A stretch of DNA of 64,000 nucleotides, taken from assembly GCA_022410635.1 (NCBI GenBank), contig JAJVDF010000498.1, positions 803,208 through 867,207 of the forward strand, in the 5' to 3' direction. The stretch is from Tretioscincus oriximinensis. Taxonomy: Eukaryota; Chordata; Lepidosauria; Squamata; Gymnophthalmidae. Position numbers and translations under genes: made by a program. Below the pieces are notes generated by a model. That model made no database searches. It had not been told where the DNA came from and saw nothing but the letters and a program-made list of their open reading frames with translations. Shown in pieces: positions 21,141 to 31,172 of this stretch (positions are counted from its first letter, which is position 1; every line of letters begins with the position of its first letter).

Positions 21141-21975
21141 AAAGCTTGCCCAGGATTTGAAGCCATGGCATGGGCTGCTGTTTTCTAGCACTGTTGTACC
21201 AATCCAGGCCACACCTCCTATCCCTTGAGGATCCAGGTTCACTGATATTCTGGGAAATTCAGACATTAAGATTCTAAAACATAAGGCAAGCTTGTCTCAT
21301 GTTGGATAATGCTAGTAAGACACTTCCAGCATTTGGAATAGGCGGAAATCTAGTAAACCTTGCACTTGATGTAGATTCATTCCACAAATATTTGATATTT
21401 TTTACAAAAAAAAGTTTTATATATGATGTATACTTTTTAATATATTCCCAAAGTTTTACACTACATATAAATTAATCTATCTGTGGATCTCTCTCTAGAT
21501 AAATGATACATATATGCCCATATGCCAACATTTATCTTGCTGGTCGGTGCCACTTTCTGGATAATATATCAATGGTGCAGTAGTACTCGTTATGATGTAT
21601 GACACAAACACATCATAAAAACACTGTCACTTTTGTGATGTATTATTCAAAACATGGGATTATATAGGAGGATCAATATTAGCAAGTCTTGTACTTTTCT
21701 TTCTTCTAGTGAGTTTGGAGAATGTAAAGTAAGGCATGACGAAGCAACCTAACTTACTCCAAAGTAAATAAATGCTTTTACACTTTTGAGCTGGCTGATC
21801 AAACATTTGTTNAGATGAGCATTTTAAGGGAGCTCAGTATTTTATAACACAATTTGTATTTCTGTTTGTACTCACAAAAGCAGGATAAATTTGAATTGAC
21901 ATTCAGTTCCCCATCAGCCAATTGCTTCCACCTCTACATTTCATGTTATCAACTTATGTTTTCCTTCTAATTCCA
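21141..21975. other. Unannotated AT-rich stretch
   Basis: Nothing recognised. Confidence 0.5.
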
Positions 21976-22030
21976 GCTTGTGCAGCCTCGGTAATGTGTT
22001 TTAGGGATGTGTTACAAGATGTTAGATGTG
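21976..22030. repeat. Family P arm
   Basis: GCTTGTGCAGCCTCGGTAAT and GTGTTTTAGGGATGTGTTAC match the family P left arm. The other arm is not obvious. Confidence 0.5.
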
Positions 22031-22090
22031 TTGTGACTGGTCCTGAAAATACATTATTGGGGCCTTTGCAATCTTAGTTTCAAACCTTAA

Positions 22091-22560
22091 GTTTGTACAA
22101 ACCTCAGTAATGTGTTTTAGGAATCTGTTACATTAACAGATTCCTAAAACACACAGGCACGGATAGCTCAGTCGCTAAGGAATCCGTTTCTCTGGGAGAT
22201 GGGGTTTCGAAGCCCTGTGTGGGACATGGGGAGGGGTGAGCACCTTCCANTAGCCTGTAGCTCTAGCCAACCCAGCTATTCGAAAGCATGAATTGCTAGA
22301 AATTGCAACGACTGCAAGTAGATACATGGGAACCACCAGAGCGTGGTGGGAAAGATAGAATGTAAGCCTTCGGGCAAAATACCCTTGTAAGCCACTTTGA
22401 GTCCCTTTGAAAGGTGAAAAAAGCAGGGTATAAGAACCCAGTTCTTCTTCATTAGTGAGAGAGTAATGAAAACTAATGTTCTCCAGATGAAAACTGAATA
22501 GTTCCTTAACATTAAAGAAATATTAAAACTCCTTAATACATTGCTGNGTCTGTGCAAACT
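22091..22560. mobile_element. Palindromic MITE family P, split by SINE-B
   Basis: The left part GTTTGTACAAACCTCAGTAA, GTGTTTTAGGAATCTGTTAC and its own complement TAACAGATTCCTAAAACAC lies at 22091-22154. The right arm (CATTGCTGNGTCTGTGCAAAC, written in two parts) is at 22452-22560. A SINE-B lies between them, so family P is older than that SINE. Confidence 0.6.
22155..22451 (+). mobile_element. SINE-B
   Basis: The best-preserved plus-strand copy. Head AGGCACGGATAGCTCAGTCG, B box GGTTTCGAAGCCC, GGGGAGGGGTGAGCACC block, middle AACCCAGCTATTCGAAAGC, tail TTGTAAGCCACTTTGAGTCC and a short CTTCTTC end. Confidence 0.85.
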
Positions 22561-23697
22561 ATATCTGTATCAGGGATGATATCCCTACCAAAGAATAGTA
22601 AAGGTTTCACTCAAGTTCAGCAGTGTTCAAGTGTTCAAGTTTAAACATTTAGAATGTTGGGTGTCTGGGTGTACATTGGCTGAGATTCAGGGAACATTCC
22701 AGAAAGGCTCAGGGGTCATAGGTGTGAAGGTGTGATTATTCAGGAGCTTCCAAAGGCCCTTTCTTCACTGGGCCTATTCAGAATGATATTCAAGACTTGG
22801 GACTTGTCGTATGCATGCTGATACAAATTACAGCAAACCACAAATTGAATCTACTGAAGATTACACCAGCATGTGTTTGACAGGTACCTATTCCAGGGCA
22901 TAATCCAGAATAAATCTCAGTGCAGAAACACTCTAAAGTATTACATTTAAAGTCGCTGATTAGAATTTCTGATCCAGGCTAACATAATTACTTCTGAATT
23001 ATGTCTGTATTGTCTATTCCATGGATGGATTGTCTAGATGGGATAATATGAAGGGGAATCTACATGGATTGAATGTAGATTAAAATTTAGGTGAAGCTGT
23101 CCTTCCACTTTTCTTCCTGAAGTGGAAACTTCATTCATTTCTAATTCTCATTGTAAAGCTTTCCCCTCTTGACTACCAACATATGATTCCATTTTCATCC
23201 AGAGGACATTAGTTTTCTTTACTTTCTCACTAATACATAAAATCTCTTTCCTTCCTTGATATTATTTCCTTGAAAATATTTATACAGTTTTAAATCCCTT
23301 AATCTCTTTTTCTTTAAGCTGTATAAATTAAGTTTCTGGCTNTTTCATACTATGTCATATTTCCTAATCCTTATATCATTCAGTTCAGTTGTCCAGTGCA
23401 ACAAAACCCAAATCATAAACTGTACATGTCATATAGCCCTTACCATTTGTATTAAAAGAAAAGAAAGTCTTTAGAGGCAGTGTTCTTGGTTCTGAATGGC
23501 CATCTTCATTGATTTCAGGTCAGGGCATCTTTCATGGCAAAGATTTGGACTTCAGAGATTATTTTTTTCTAATTTGTTACATATACATAGCTTTTAGAGA
23601 GTAACACATTTATCTTGCATGTAGAGTGGAACNCAGTGAAACAAGCATTACTCTCTAGAGTTACTAGTTAAAAGGAAGACAACAGAGACTGTAGCAG
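22561..23697. other. Unannotated stretch
   Basis: Mostly unique AT-rich sequence. No coding or repeat signal that I can name. Confidence 0.55.
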
Positions 23698-24100
23698 GAA
23701 GAAGAGGAGTAGTAGAAGTAGAAGCAGCAGCAGCAGCAGCAGTAGTAGTACTAATAGTAGTAGGCTGACCAGATGACTACTTTTGGTGGGGGTTGAAAAC
23801 CCGGTTTTGGGGTGCCTCNCAGTTTTTTCTGAGAAAATTTATTTCAAAAAAAGAGTTTTTTCAAAAAAAATTTCAATTTTTTATTTCCTCAGAAAAAAAC
23901 GGGAGGCACCCCAAAAATGGGTTTTCAGTCCCCCCCAAAAAAGGGGTAATCTGGTCAGCCTAAATAGTAGTAGTAATAGTAGTANTAGTAGCAGTAGCAG
24001 CAGCAGTAAAAGAAGAAAAGGAAGAATGAGGAGGAGGGGGGAGGAGGAGGAGATAGGCAAGAGGGACAAAGAAGAAGAGGAGGAAAAAATTCTAGCAGTT
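23698..24100. repeat. AGC/AGT triplet repeat and GA tract, split by a MITE
   Basis: An (AGC/AGT)n run at about 23705-23760 resumes at 23963-24010 and passes into a G/A-rich segment to 24090. The hAT MITE at 23761-23962 is inserted in the triplet run, duplicating eight bases of it. Confidence 0.85.
23761..23962. mobile_element. Palindromic hAT-like MITE, 202 bp
   Basis: Ends TAGGCTGACCAGAT and ATCTGGTCAGCCTA, with 8-bp target duplication AATAGTAG at 23753-23760 and 23963-23970. Most of the element is one long imperfect inverted repeat (GGTTTTGGGGTGCCTC pairing with GAGGCACCCCAAAAATGG), with a T/A-rich centre. A second copy is at 35582-35769. No transposase. Confidence 0.85.
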
Positions 24101-25212
24101 GCAGCTTATAATGCTGGCAGTGCCGGCTGAAATTGCTTCTTTTTAAAACCTATTAAAGGAGTAGCATTTCTGTGCTTTGATTTGCCAATCCTGCAATACT
24201 TGGAAGTAGATAATAATTTTTCTTGTATTTTTTGTCATAGTCTGTGGTTTNGCATAGCTATCTACAGTAGTTGGCCACAATGAGAAGAGGCCCAGTAGTT
24301 GCGCCCATTAAAGATGCAAGTTTCTATCCCAGTTTTTATGTGGTAACCCTACTCTGAGGCCCCTGTGACTGTTTATTCACAGCAGTACCTCCATCTTTGT
24401 TCTATCAGCAACTGACAAGTAAGAGTTCCTCTGCGTACAACACATTCTCCTGTCAGCCATTCATTATTGCATAGTTTGTTGTTTATATCAAATTTCTTTG
24501 CCTCTCCCCCTTTACAAGTTCTTGCCAGAACTATCTACACAGCACAGCATTTTCATTATAGCCCTATAGAGCAGTTCAACAGGTGATGTTGCTGGTAAGG
24601 CAATAATCTTGATAATTGGCTTTAAAAGTTATAAGCTGCCAGTTTATATAACAACCTGGTGAGGCAAATACAACACTCAACTTTCAAGTGAATTATTGAC
24701 CCTGTATGGATATGGGCTTAGTCCAAAACCTAGAGAATATAACAATTAGCGTTCCAGTAAGAACCAATCACACACTCTTTTGACACTATAATCAAAACAA
24801 GATCCATTCAATTTTGGAAAAACTGTTGGATTATATGCCTTTAACCTATACTTTTAAGGATAAATTACCAAGCATATTGTTTCATATCTAATGGTACCCA
24901 ACAACAACTTAAGNTGAAATAAATAAAAATAAAAGAATGTAAAAATCATTTTTCAAAAACCTGATACTGAAAGAAAAACATTCTGTTTTAAAAATACCTT
25001 TGCTCTTTATACATCTTTATATTAAATGGAGGATAACTAGTCTATAACTGATTGAGATTAAGAGATCACATGAATTTAGACGCAGAAACTGTCTTCTTTC
25101 AGACCTTTTCTGCAAACCAAAACTTGTTTTTGCTTTTTAAAGGAGCTTTGCAATATTATCAAACACAAATATTAGGTATTGTTTTTGTAATTACATTAGA
25201 TTTTTTTTAAAA
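24101..25212. other. Unannotated stretch
   Basis: No element recognised. AT-rich, unique in appearance. Confidence 0.5.
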
Positions 25213-25345
25213 AAATAGCCATGTTGATCTGGGTCCAGAAAACTTAGCAAGGAAGTCCTGTTATTCTTAGAGAGTAAGAAGACAAAAGGAAGGTGGCATG
25301 AGCTTCCGTTGACAAGTCTACATCTACAAAAGCTCANACCACTTG
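25213..25345 (-). mobile_element. Penelope-like fragment (degenerate)
   Basis: ATAGCCATGTTGATCTGG, CAGAAAACTTAGCAAGGAAG, CTTAGAGAGTAAGAAGAC, GTGGCATGAGCTTCCGTTGA and GTCTACATCTAC follow the family order. The ribozyme-like core is too eroded to fold. Confidence 0.5.
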
Positions 25346-25577
25346 CTATTTTTTCTCATTAGTTATTGACCTAATCACTCAAAATAAGCATTAGAAAATA
25401 ACTTTATTTTGTTTGAAATGACAGCATATTGCACTATTTTTCAGTTGTAAAGTGAATAATAAAGAAATTGGCTTTATAAGGAGAAATTTCACATGTGAAA
25501 GCATCATCATATTACAATGCAATCATAGCCAGAACATTGGAATTGTAGAAATAAATGTTAAGACCCCAGTGGGATGA

Positions 25578-25690
25578 TGACGCCGCCGCCACCCCCCCAC
25601 ACACACCCACTCCCCCCCACCAACACCCCCCACCACCACCACAACCACCACCACCACCACCACCACCACCACAACAACAACAGCAATAAA
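25578..25690. repeat. CAC/ACA-rich microsatellite
   Basis: C- and A-rich run with CCACCACCA, CACACACCC and ACAACAACA blocks, ending CAGCAATAAA. Pure low complexity with strong strand asymmetry. Confidence 0.9.
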
Positions 25691-27405
25691 TTCTGAGGTT
25701 CCCCAGAAATGATTTTGAGATGGTTCTCAGGTGGGCCTGTTCACATTCAAGTCTGCATTTCTCTCTTTAATGAAAAGTCTAGGCTACCTTTTCACAATAT
25801 TGTTTTGAACTGGTGCAGTGTTTGTAGAATATTTTTCCCTATGTATCCGACTTCGGGTATCCTCAGATAGTATTTAAAAATCCATAATTTAATGTACTTC
25901 TGTGAATGTGTATCGTCACGATCATACATTTGTCTATTCGCAGCACCTGGAGGGTTGTTATCCGAGGCCTTGTCTCCCCTTCTCTGACACTTAGGTAATA
26001 CTATCCTAATTCATATAATGATTCTACACACAAATGATAATAAATTATAGAATTTCATTATGGATTCTCTGTAAACAGTATTTCAATCCATTAAATCGGC
26101 ATTATAAAGCAATATAAAAATGTAAGAAACAGTGATGTTTCTGGCTAATTAGTTACTGGCCTGTAAAAAAATCATTTTTTTATCCTCTCTGGGCACTCCC
26201 TAACTCAACTGTTTGACGGGTATATACTCAGACCTTTGTCGCTAAACTCTACTCTTCTACTACTCTGCATTTCAGCAGTTGTGCATTAATTTGTTTTAAG
26301 GTTGTGTTTACAATGCCGAAATATTTGGATGAAATGTACATTTAGATATTAGATATGTTACAAGCTCACTGATGTACGTAAAAAAATACACAGTACAGAA
26401 TGCCAGTATGTCTTATTCTGTTCACTAATGAAAATGGTCATTGGACTCCATCCAATTTGATACAGATTTTCAGTGCACATTAGTGTAATACTGCTTGCAA
26501 TACTCTTAAAAAGTCATTAAGCCAAGGACACTCGGATACCTGATTAATATTTCTTACATCACTCCTTAATAAAACAAAACAAAATAAGCAGACCTTACTA
26601 GATTTTAACATCTGGTCTCTGACATTTCCACAGGAATGATAACTTTCGTCTCTCCCCATTTGCCAGTATTTTCCTCCATCGCCATTTGATCTAGGAGCAA
26701 CTATTGCTTAGAACACAAGTGTATTCAAGTTTGCAATGTTGTTGCTTGCTTCTTTTTATTTCTCCATGACATAGTTTTACACTGGGCACAATTCAGAAAG
26801 ACAAATGGCTTTGAAGAGCTGTCACATCACCATTTAAAAGGATAACTTCTTTTTATATATACAATGCCCGAAAAAGGACCCCCAAAAATGGCAATGCAAT
26901 TTTTCATTTTCACTGAGGTCTGAAGCAATCTCTGTCCCTGGAGAAAAAGTGCAATAAAACAAAGTTCTTTTGTATGAACTTTCACTATCTATATTGCTGG
27001 ATTATCCCTTAAACTGAGTTTTTAGTTCNTCTATAGAAAAGTGTTACTTAAAAGAGAAAATATTTCATGGATCAAAGTGGGTGGAAGAGAGGAAGAAACT
27101 CTCTTGTTCTTATGAGGGAAAAAAGAACAATGTTTGAATANTTATTGTGTTTTGTTATTAGATAAACCAGTTTGGTTAACTTATGGGTCTGATGTTGATT
27201 TTTCTGAATTTACCTAGTGCATACCTGGAATACTGAATAAGAGTAATAATTCAATCCAGATATACTGCTTTGGACTGCCTGCATAGTGTTTCAAACTAGG
27301 CTCCTTGTCCCTCCTTCACATCGCTCCAAAGTTCATGTGATATAGACATAGCAATCATGGCTAAAAGTACATCAATATTTTCTTTCACTATAGCTGGCAT
27401 GGATA
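25691..27405. other. Unannotated stretch, possible conserved noncoding DNA
   Basis: A long repeat-free interval. 26400-26850 reads as unique, moderately complex sequence without elements, so a regulatory noncoding element is possible but unproven. Confidence 0.45.
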
Positions 27406-27770
27406 GCAGGCACGGATAGTTCAATTGCTAAGGAATCCATTTCTCAGATGGGAGATCAGGTTTCGAAGCCCTGTGTCGGACATGTAGCTCTAGCCAACCC
27501 AGCTATTCGAAAGCATGAATTGCAAGAAATTTGACTGCAAGTAGATACATGGGAATCACCAGAGCCTGGTGGGGAAGATAGAATGGAAGCCTTCGGGCAA
27601 AATACCCTTGTAAGCCACTTTGAGTCCCTTTGAAAGGTGAGAAAAGTGGGGTATAAGAACCCAGTCCTTCTTCTTTTTCTTTTTCTTTTTCTTTTTCTTT
27701 TTCNTTTTCNTTTTNTTTNTTTTTCTTTTTCTTTTTNTTTTTCTTATTGTTATTATTATTGTACTACTGA
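27406..27770 (+). mobile_element. SINE-B, internally deleted, with CTTTTT tail
   Basis: Head CAGGCACGGATAGTTCAATT is preceded by a partial second head (GGCATGGATAG). B box GGTTTCGAAGCCC. The GGGGAGGGGTGAGCACC block is missing. Tail GTAAGCCACTTTGAGTCC, GGTGAGAAAAGTGGGGTAT, then a (CTTTTT)n microsatellite from about 27665 to 27770 containing several Ns. The tail microsatellite explains the Lys-rich or Phe-rich frames here. Confidence 0.8.
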
Positions 27771-28213
27771 GGAGTTTCCCACATGTAATTGCCAGGACCC
27801 AGCAGTCATGGCTCTTTAAAAGGTCTTTATTTTGCATTCTACAGGTAGTTCTCTTTTAATTTAATCAAAGAGATACAATTCATAAGGCACTTGGTTTCTT
27901 GGCATAAGAATATCTAGGAAAAGGAACCCTACTAAACTAAATGCCTACCTAAAAACAGGGAAAGAGAGCATTTGAAATGGAGGGAGGATTTGCTTTTCAA
28001 AATGAAGCATGGGTAAAAAGGGGATGGAGGAAAAGTTTGGAAAAAAGGTAACAATCCGACAACTTTTTTTTCTTTTTCTTTTTTAAACAAATCATTTATG
28101 TAGCAGTGGGGAGGAGTTGTTGAATAGACCACAGCAGGAGAAAAAACAGGTTTTTTAATTGTCCTTTTTGTTAAATAAATCATTTCTCAAAGGAGGGTAG
28201 ATTGAGGGGAAAA
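27771..28213. other. Unannotated stretch
   Basis: Nothing recognised. Confidence 0.5.
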
Positions 28214-28500
28214 GCCAGTTTGGTGCATTGTTTAGGGTGCTGGATTCATAGAATCATAGAGTATAAGGGACCTCCAGGGTCATCGGGTCCAAGCCCCTGC
28301 TCGGATCTGGTAGTCCCCCAGTTTGATTCCAGACTCCTCCATGAAGCCAGCTGGGTGACCTTCATTATTTAGAACTCTCTCAGCCTTGTCTACTTCACAG
28401 GGTAACTGTTGGTGAGAATGAAACAAAAGCTGTGTGAACCCCCTTCAGTAAATAAGGTGCTATAAATGAATAAATGTTGTTGTTGTTGTTGTTGTTGAAG
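28214..28500 (+). mobile_element. SINE-A, interrupted by a CR1 tail
   Basis: Head AGCCAGTTTGGTGCATTGTT and B box CAGTTTGATTCC are separated by a roughly 60-bp CR1 insertion (28243-28303). The core AACTCTCTCAGCCTTGTCTA, ACTTCACAGGG and a GCTATAAATGAATAAATG tail follow, ending in a (GTT)n run at 28473-28496. Confidence 0.75.
28243..28303 (-). mobile_element. Very short CR1 3' end nested in SINE-A
   Basis: ATTCATAGAATCATAGAGTA and GGGACCTCCAGGGTCATC are the reverse complement of a CR1 3' terminus of the ATTCTATGA-tailed type. At about 60 bp it is a severely 5'-truncated copy. Confidence 0.7.
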
Positions 28501-28891
28501 ACAATGTCACAACAGCCAATGCCAAGTCACAAACAAATTTCCTTTGACTCTATGGGAGCACCATCCAGGCAAACCTGGCACACATCCTAATAGTGATCCA
28601 TTCACTACAAACCTCAAATTTTCGGTGAATTTTGAGAGCAGATAGAGTCCGATTTTGTGGCAGAGCTCCCAAAGCCTCATGTGTCTTCGCCACTTGTTGT
28701 TGGAGCAAGATTTCGGCCAAAGTCATGTGAGATTATGCTCAGGGAGTGTTGCATGGGAGGAATGTCAGTGTGAAGGCAGCATCCTGCATATTGGCATGGT
28801 GATGGCACACTTCTCACAAGTAGGGTGCCACCGTCTCATAAGAACTATGGTAGGTGTGTCCAGGGGAAGTGATGGGTTACAACCACCAAAC
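28501..28891. other. Unannotated stretch
   Basis: No recognisable element. A 92-codon frame at 28655-28933 runs into the MITE at its right and has no family resemblance. Confidence 0.45.
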
Positions 28892-28972
28892 TGCTCAAAG
28901 CAATTAAGGGAACACGCTAACATAACAGTGTAACATTAAATGTTCCCTTAATTGTTTTGAGCAGTATATATC
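28892..28972. mobile_element. Tc1-like fold-back MITE, about 80 bp
   Basis: ACTGCTCAAAGCAATTAAGG on the left and CCTTAATTGTTTTGAGCAGT on the right form an inverted repeat of about 25 bp with a short AT-rich centre. These ends resemble those of a Tc1-like family common in fish, amphibians and reptiles. TA follows on the right side. Confidence 0.7.
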
Positions 28973-29718
28973 CCAGGTTATAAGCCTGCATGTGCATAGG
29001 GCCAGAGAAATGGGGAAAATGCTGATTCTAGTATTAATAACTGTTTTCCATCCTGTTAAATGAAAGAAAACCAAGCCAAAAATACATTAACAAGTGACTG
29101 TCTATTTGGGATTCAAGCAAAGTCAGACGTAGACGCTGAAAGTGCTATAAGTGGTTGCATGATGTGGCTTGATTGGATTTGTCAAATACCTACCGTGAAA
29201 TGTTGAAACATGTGTTTTCATCCCTACCAAAATCATTTTATAGCCGTTTGCTTCAAACTGATTCAGGATCTCTGGAGGGAAAAATGGATGGCCCTGCAGC
29301 TCCATGATAAAATTGCTTCTTTTATCACATATGGATATGGTTTTATCTGAATAAACAGATGATTTATTTTCTGTCTTGAGTCGAACTCTTTGTTTCTTTT
29401 AACATACCAGTGGTATAGTGAGGGGTCGCAGCCCCAGATTCTAAGACCTGGTTCACTCATGTGGCCCACCCTAGCCAGGACAAACATCTGGTGCCCCCCA
29501 GACTCCACTCATCTTACCACAGCATGAATCAAAGTCTTATTTTTTGCTTTGAAAGCTGCTTTTAGCAGAAGGAAAAACCTTTAGATCCCAGCTTTTCTGA
29601 CAAGAATACCATGGGATAACAGGCATCAAAAGGGACAGGTCATAGTTGGTTTTTGCCTCTCTGAGGTACTATCATTCAAATGTTTCAAATAAAGAGTTGT
29701 GGCTGGTCATTGGTCAGA
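28973..29718. other. Unannotated stretch
   Basis: 29400-29520 is more GC-rich (CTAAGACCTGGTTCACTCAT, GTGCCCCCCAGACTCC) and could be an old repeat. Nothing firm. Confidence 0.45.
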
Positions 29719-29941
29719 TGTTGGGGAATATGGAAGGGTCCAAGATCAGCTGTTCATTGGTCAGGGAACCTGGGGCCACACTATAAAATGGCACCATTTT
29801 GCACAGTTCACCTTTCCAGTTCTGATCCAGTTGTCAGTTATAGAGTTGAATAATAAGTGACTTTCTTGAAACTTTGCTGATGTGATTATACACATCAAAG
29901 CTTACGCAGCACTCAGGAAAGAGGAAGGAATAAAACCAACA
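29719..29941 (+). mobile_element. Candidate solo LTR, 223 bp (low confidence)
   Basis: Begins TGTTGGGGAATATGG and ends ACCAACA, with short inverted ends TGTTGG/CCAACA. It has an ACTATAAAATGG TATA-like box near 29778 and a polyadenylation-like GAATAATAAG about 70 bp later. No matching target duplication was found, so the boundaries are provisional. Confidence 0.4.
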
Positions 29942-30916
29942 CACAGAGGCTGACATTCATTTACACTTACACAGAGGTGTTTGGCAACTTGCTTGTTGGT
30001 TTTCACTACCTTGAAAGAACTTGCAAACAATATCACTCTCTAAGGAGAGGAATCTTTCTTTTCTTCTGCCAATTTCCAGGGATGATCTGTAAATGGCAAC
30101 TTCTCATTTCTGCTTCTTTCCTATCTTTAGTGAAAAACCAATAGGCAAAAACCCTTTCAGAATATTTCTCTCTCTTCTGATGCCCCCCCCTCCCCAAAAA
30201 ACAGAATTAGTTTCCAGTAAACCTTTTGAATCAGTAAAATTTAAAATAAGTATTTCCATTTGAAGTCAATTTGGGTTAATAAGATTCCCCATTATAGTAG
30301 ATTTGCTGTGTGTCTTTGATTATAAAATAAAGATTGGGGAATAGGTAAGTAAAATGTTTATGTTTTTAGTCATCTAGAAAGTGTCAGATCATTTCTGTCC
30401 CCTCCTATTCCAAGGATTCACAATCTGGTCTTGTTTGGGGTTTGGTTCTGGTACTGATCCAATATTAGCAGAGTACATAGGAAGCATTCAAACCCCTTTA
30501 TGAGAAAATCTGATGAAAAAACAACTTCTCCGTAGAAATAAAACAGGCTCCACACAGGAAATATCATTTCAATAGGAAGTCTTTACTCTTTAGGCACAGT
30601 CCATAGGTAAAATAAGCAAAGAATATATACAGATCAAAGGTTAAGTAACCATGGTCAAGACCAAAGTTAACTACAGATACAAGAAACAAAAACTAGACAG
30701 CAAACCAAAGCATCTCTCAGTCACACACAGAAGAACCAACAAGCGTGAGCAACAGTATAATATTGATAACTGGGCATGTGCAAAAGCAGAAATTACATAG
30801 ACATAACAATACTGTTTCTCATGGAAACACAGCTGGCTATCACATACTGAAGGCCATTTCGAATGTAGATGGCAGCAATCATCCAAACTTCTGATTCAGC
30901 TGGGACTGGATATCTA
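29942..30916. other. Unannotated stretch
   Basis: Nothing recognised. Confidence 0.5.
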
Positions 30917-31172
30917 AGAGCCAGTTTGGTGTAGTGGTTAGAGCGTTGGACTTTTACCCGGTAGTCTTCCGGTTCGATTCCCCACACCTTCATGAAAGCC
31001 AGCTGTGTAACCTTGGGCCAGTCACAGTTCTTTGAACTCTCTCAGCCCCACCTACTCCACAGGGTGTCTGTTGTGGAGAAAGCAACAAAAGCTATGTGCG
31101 CCATCCTATGGTTGGCCGCCCTGAGACCTTTGGGTATAGGGCGGGATACAAGTACAAAGAAATAAATAAAAT
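30917..31172 (+). mobile_element. SINE-A (Sauria/ACA-like), well preserved
   Basis: The cleanest copy. A box GGTGTAGTGGTTAGAGCG, B box CCGGTTCGATTCCCC, core CTCTCTCAGCCCCACCTACT and AGGGTGTCTGTTGTGGAG. The L2-type tail is GGCCGCCCTGAGACC, TATAGGGCGGGATACAAG and AAATAAATAAAA. Compare the L2 tail at 42176-42240. Confidence 0.9.

Noticed and set aside
30917..30990. True tRNA gene
   Set aside because: A and B boxes are present but the sequence does not fold as a complete tRNA and continues into a SINE core; the same holds for SINE-B heads.
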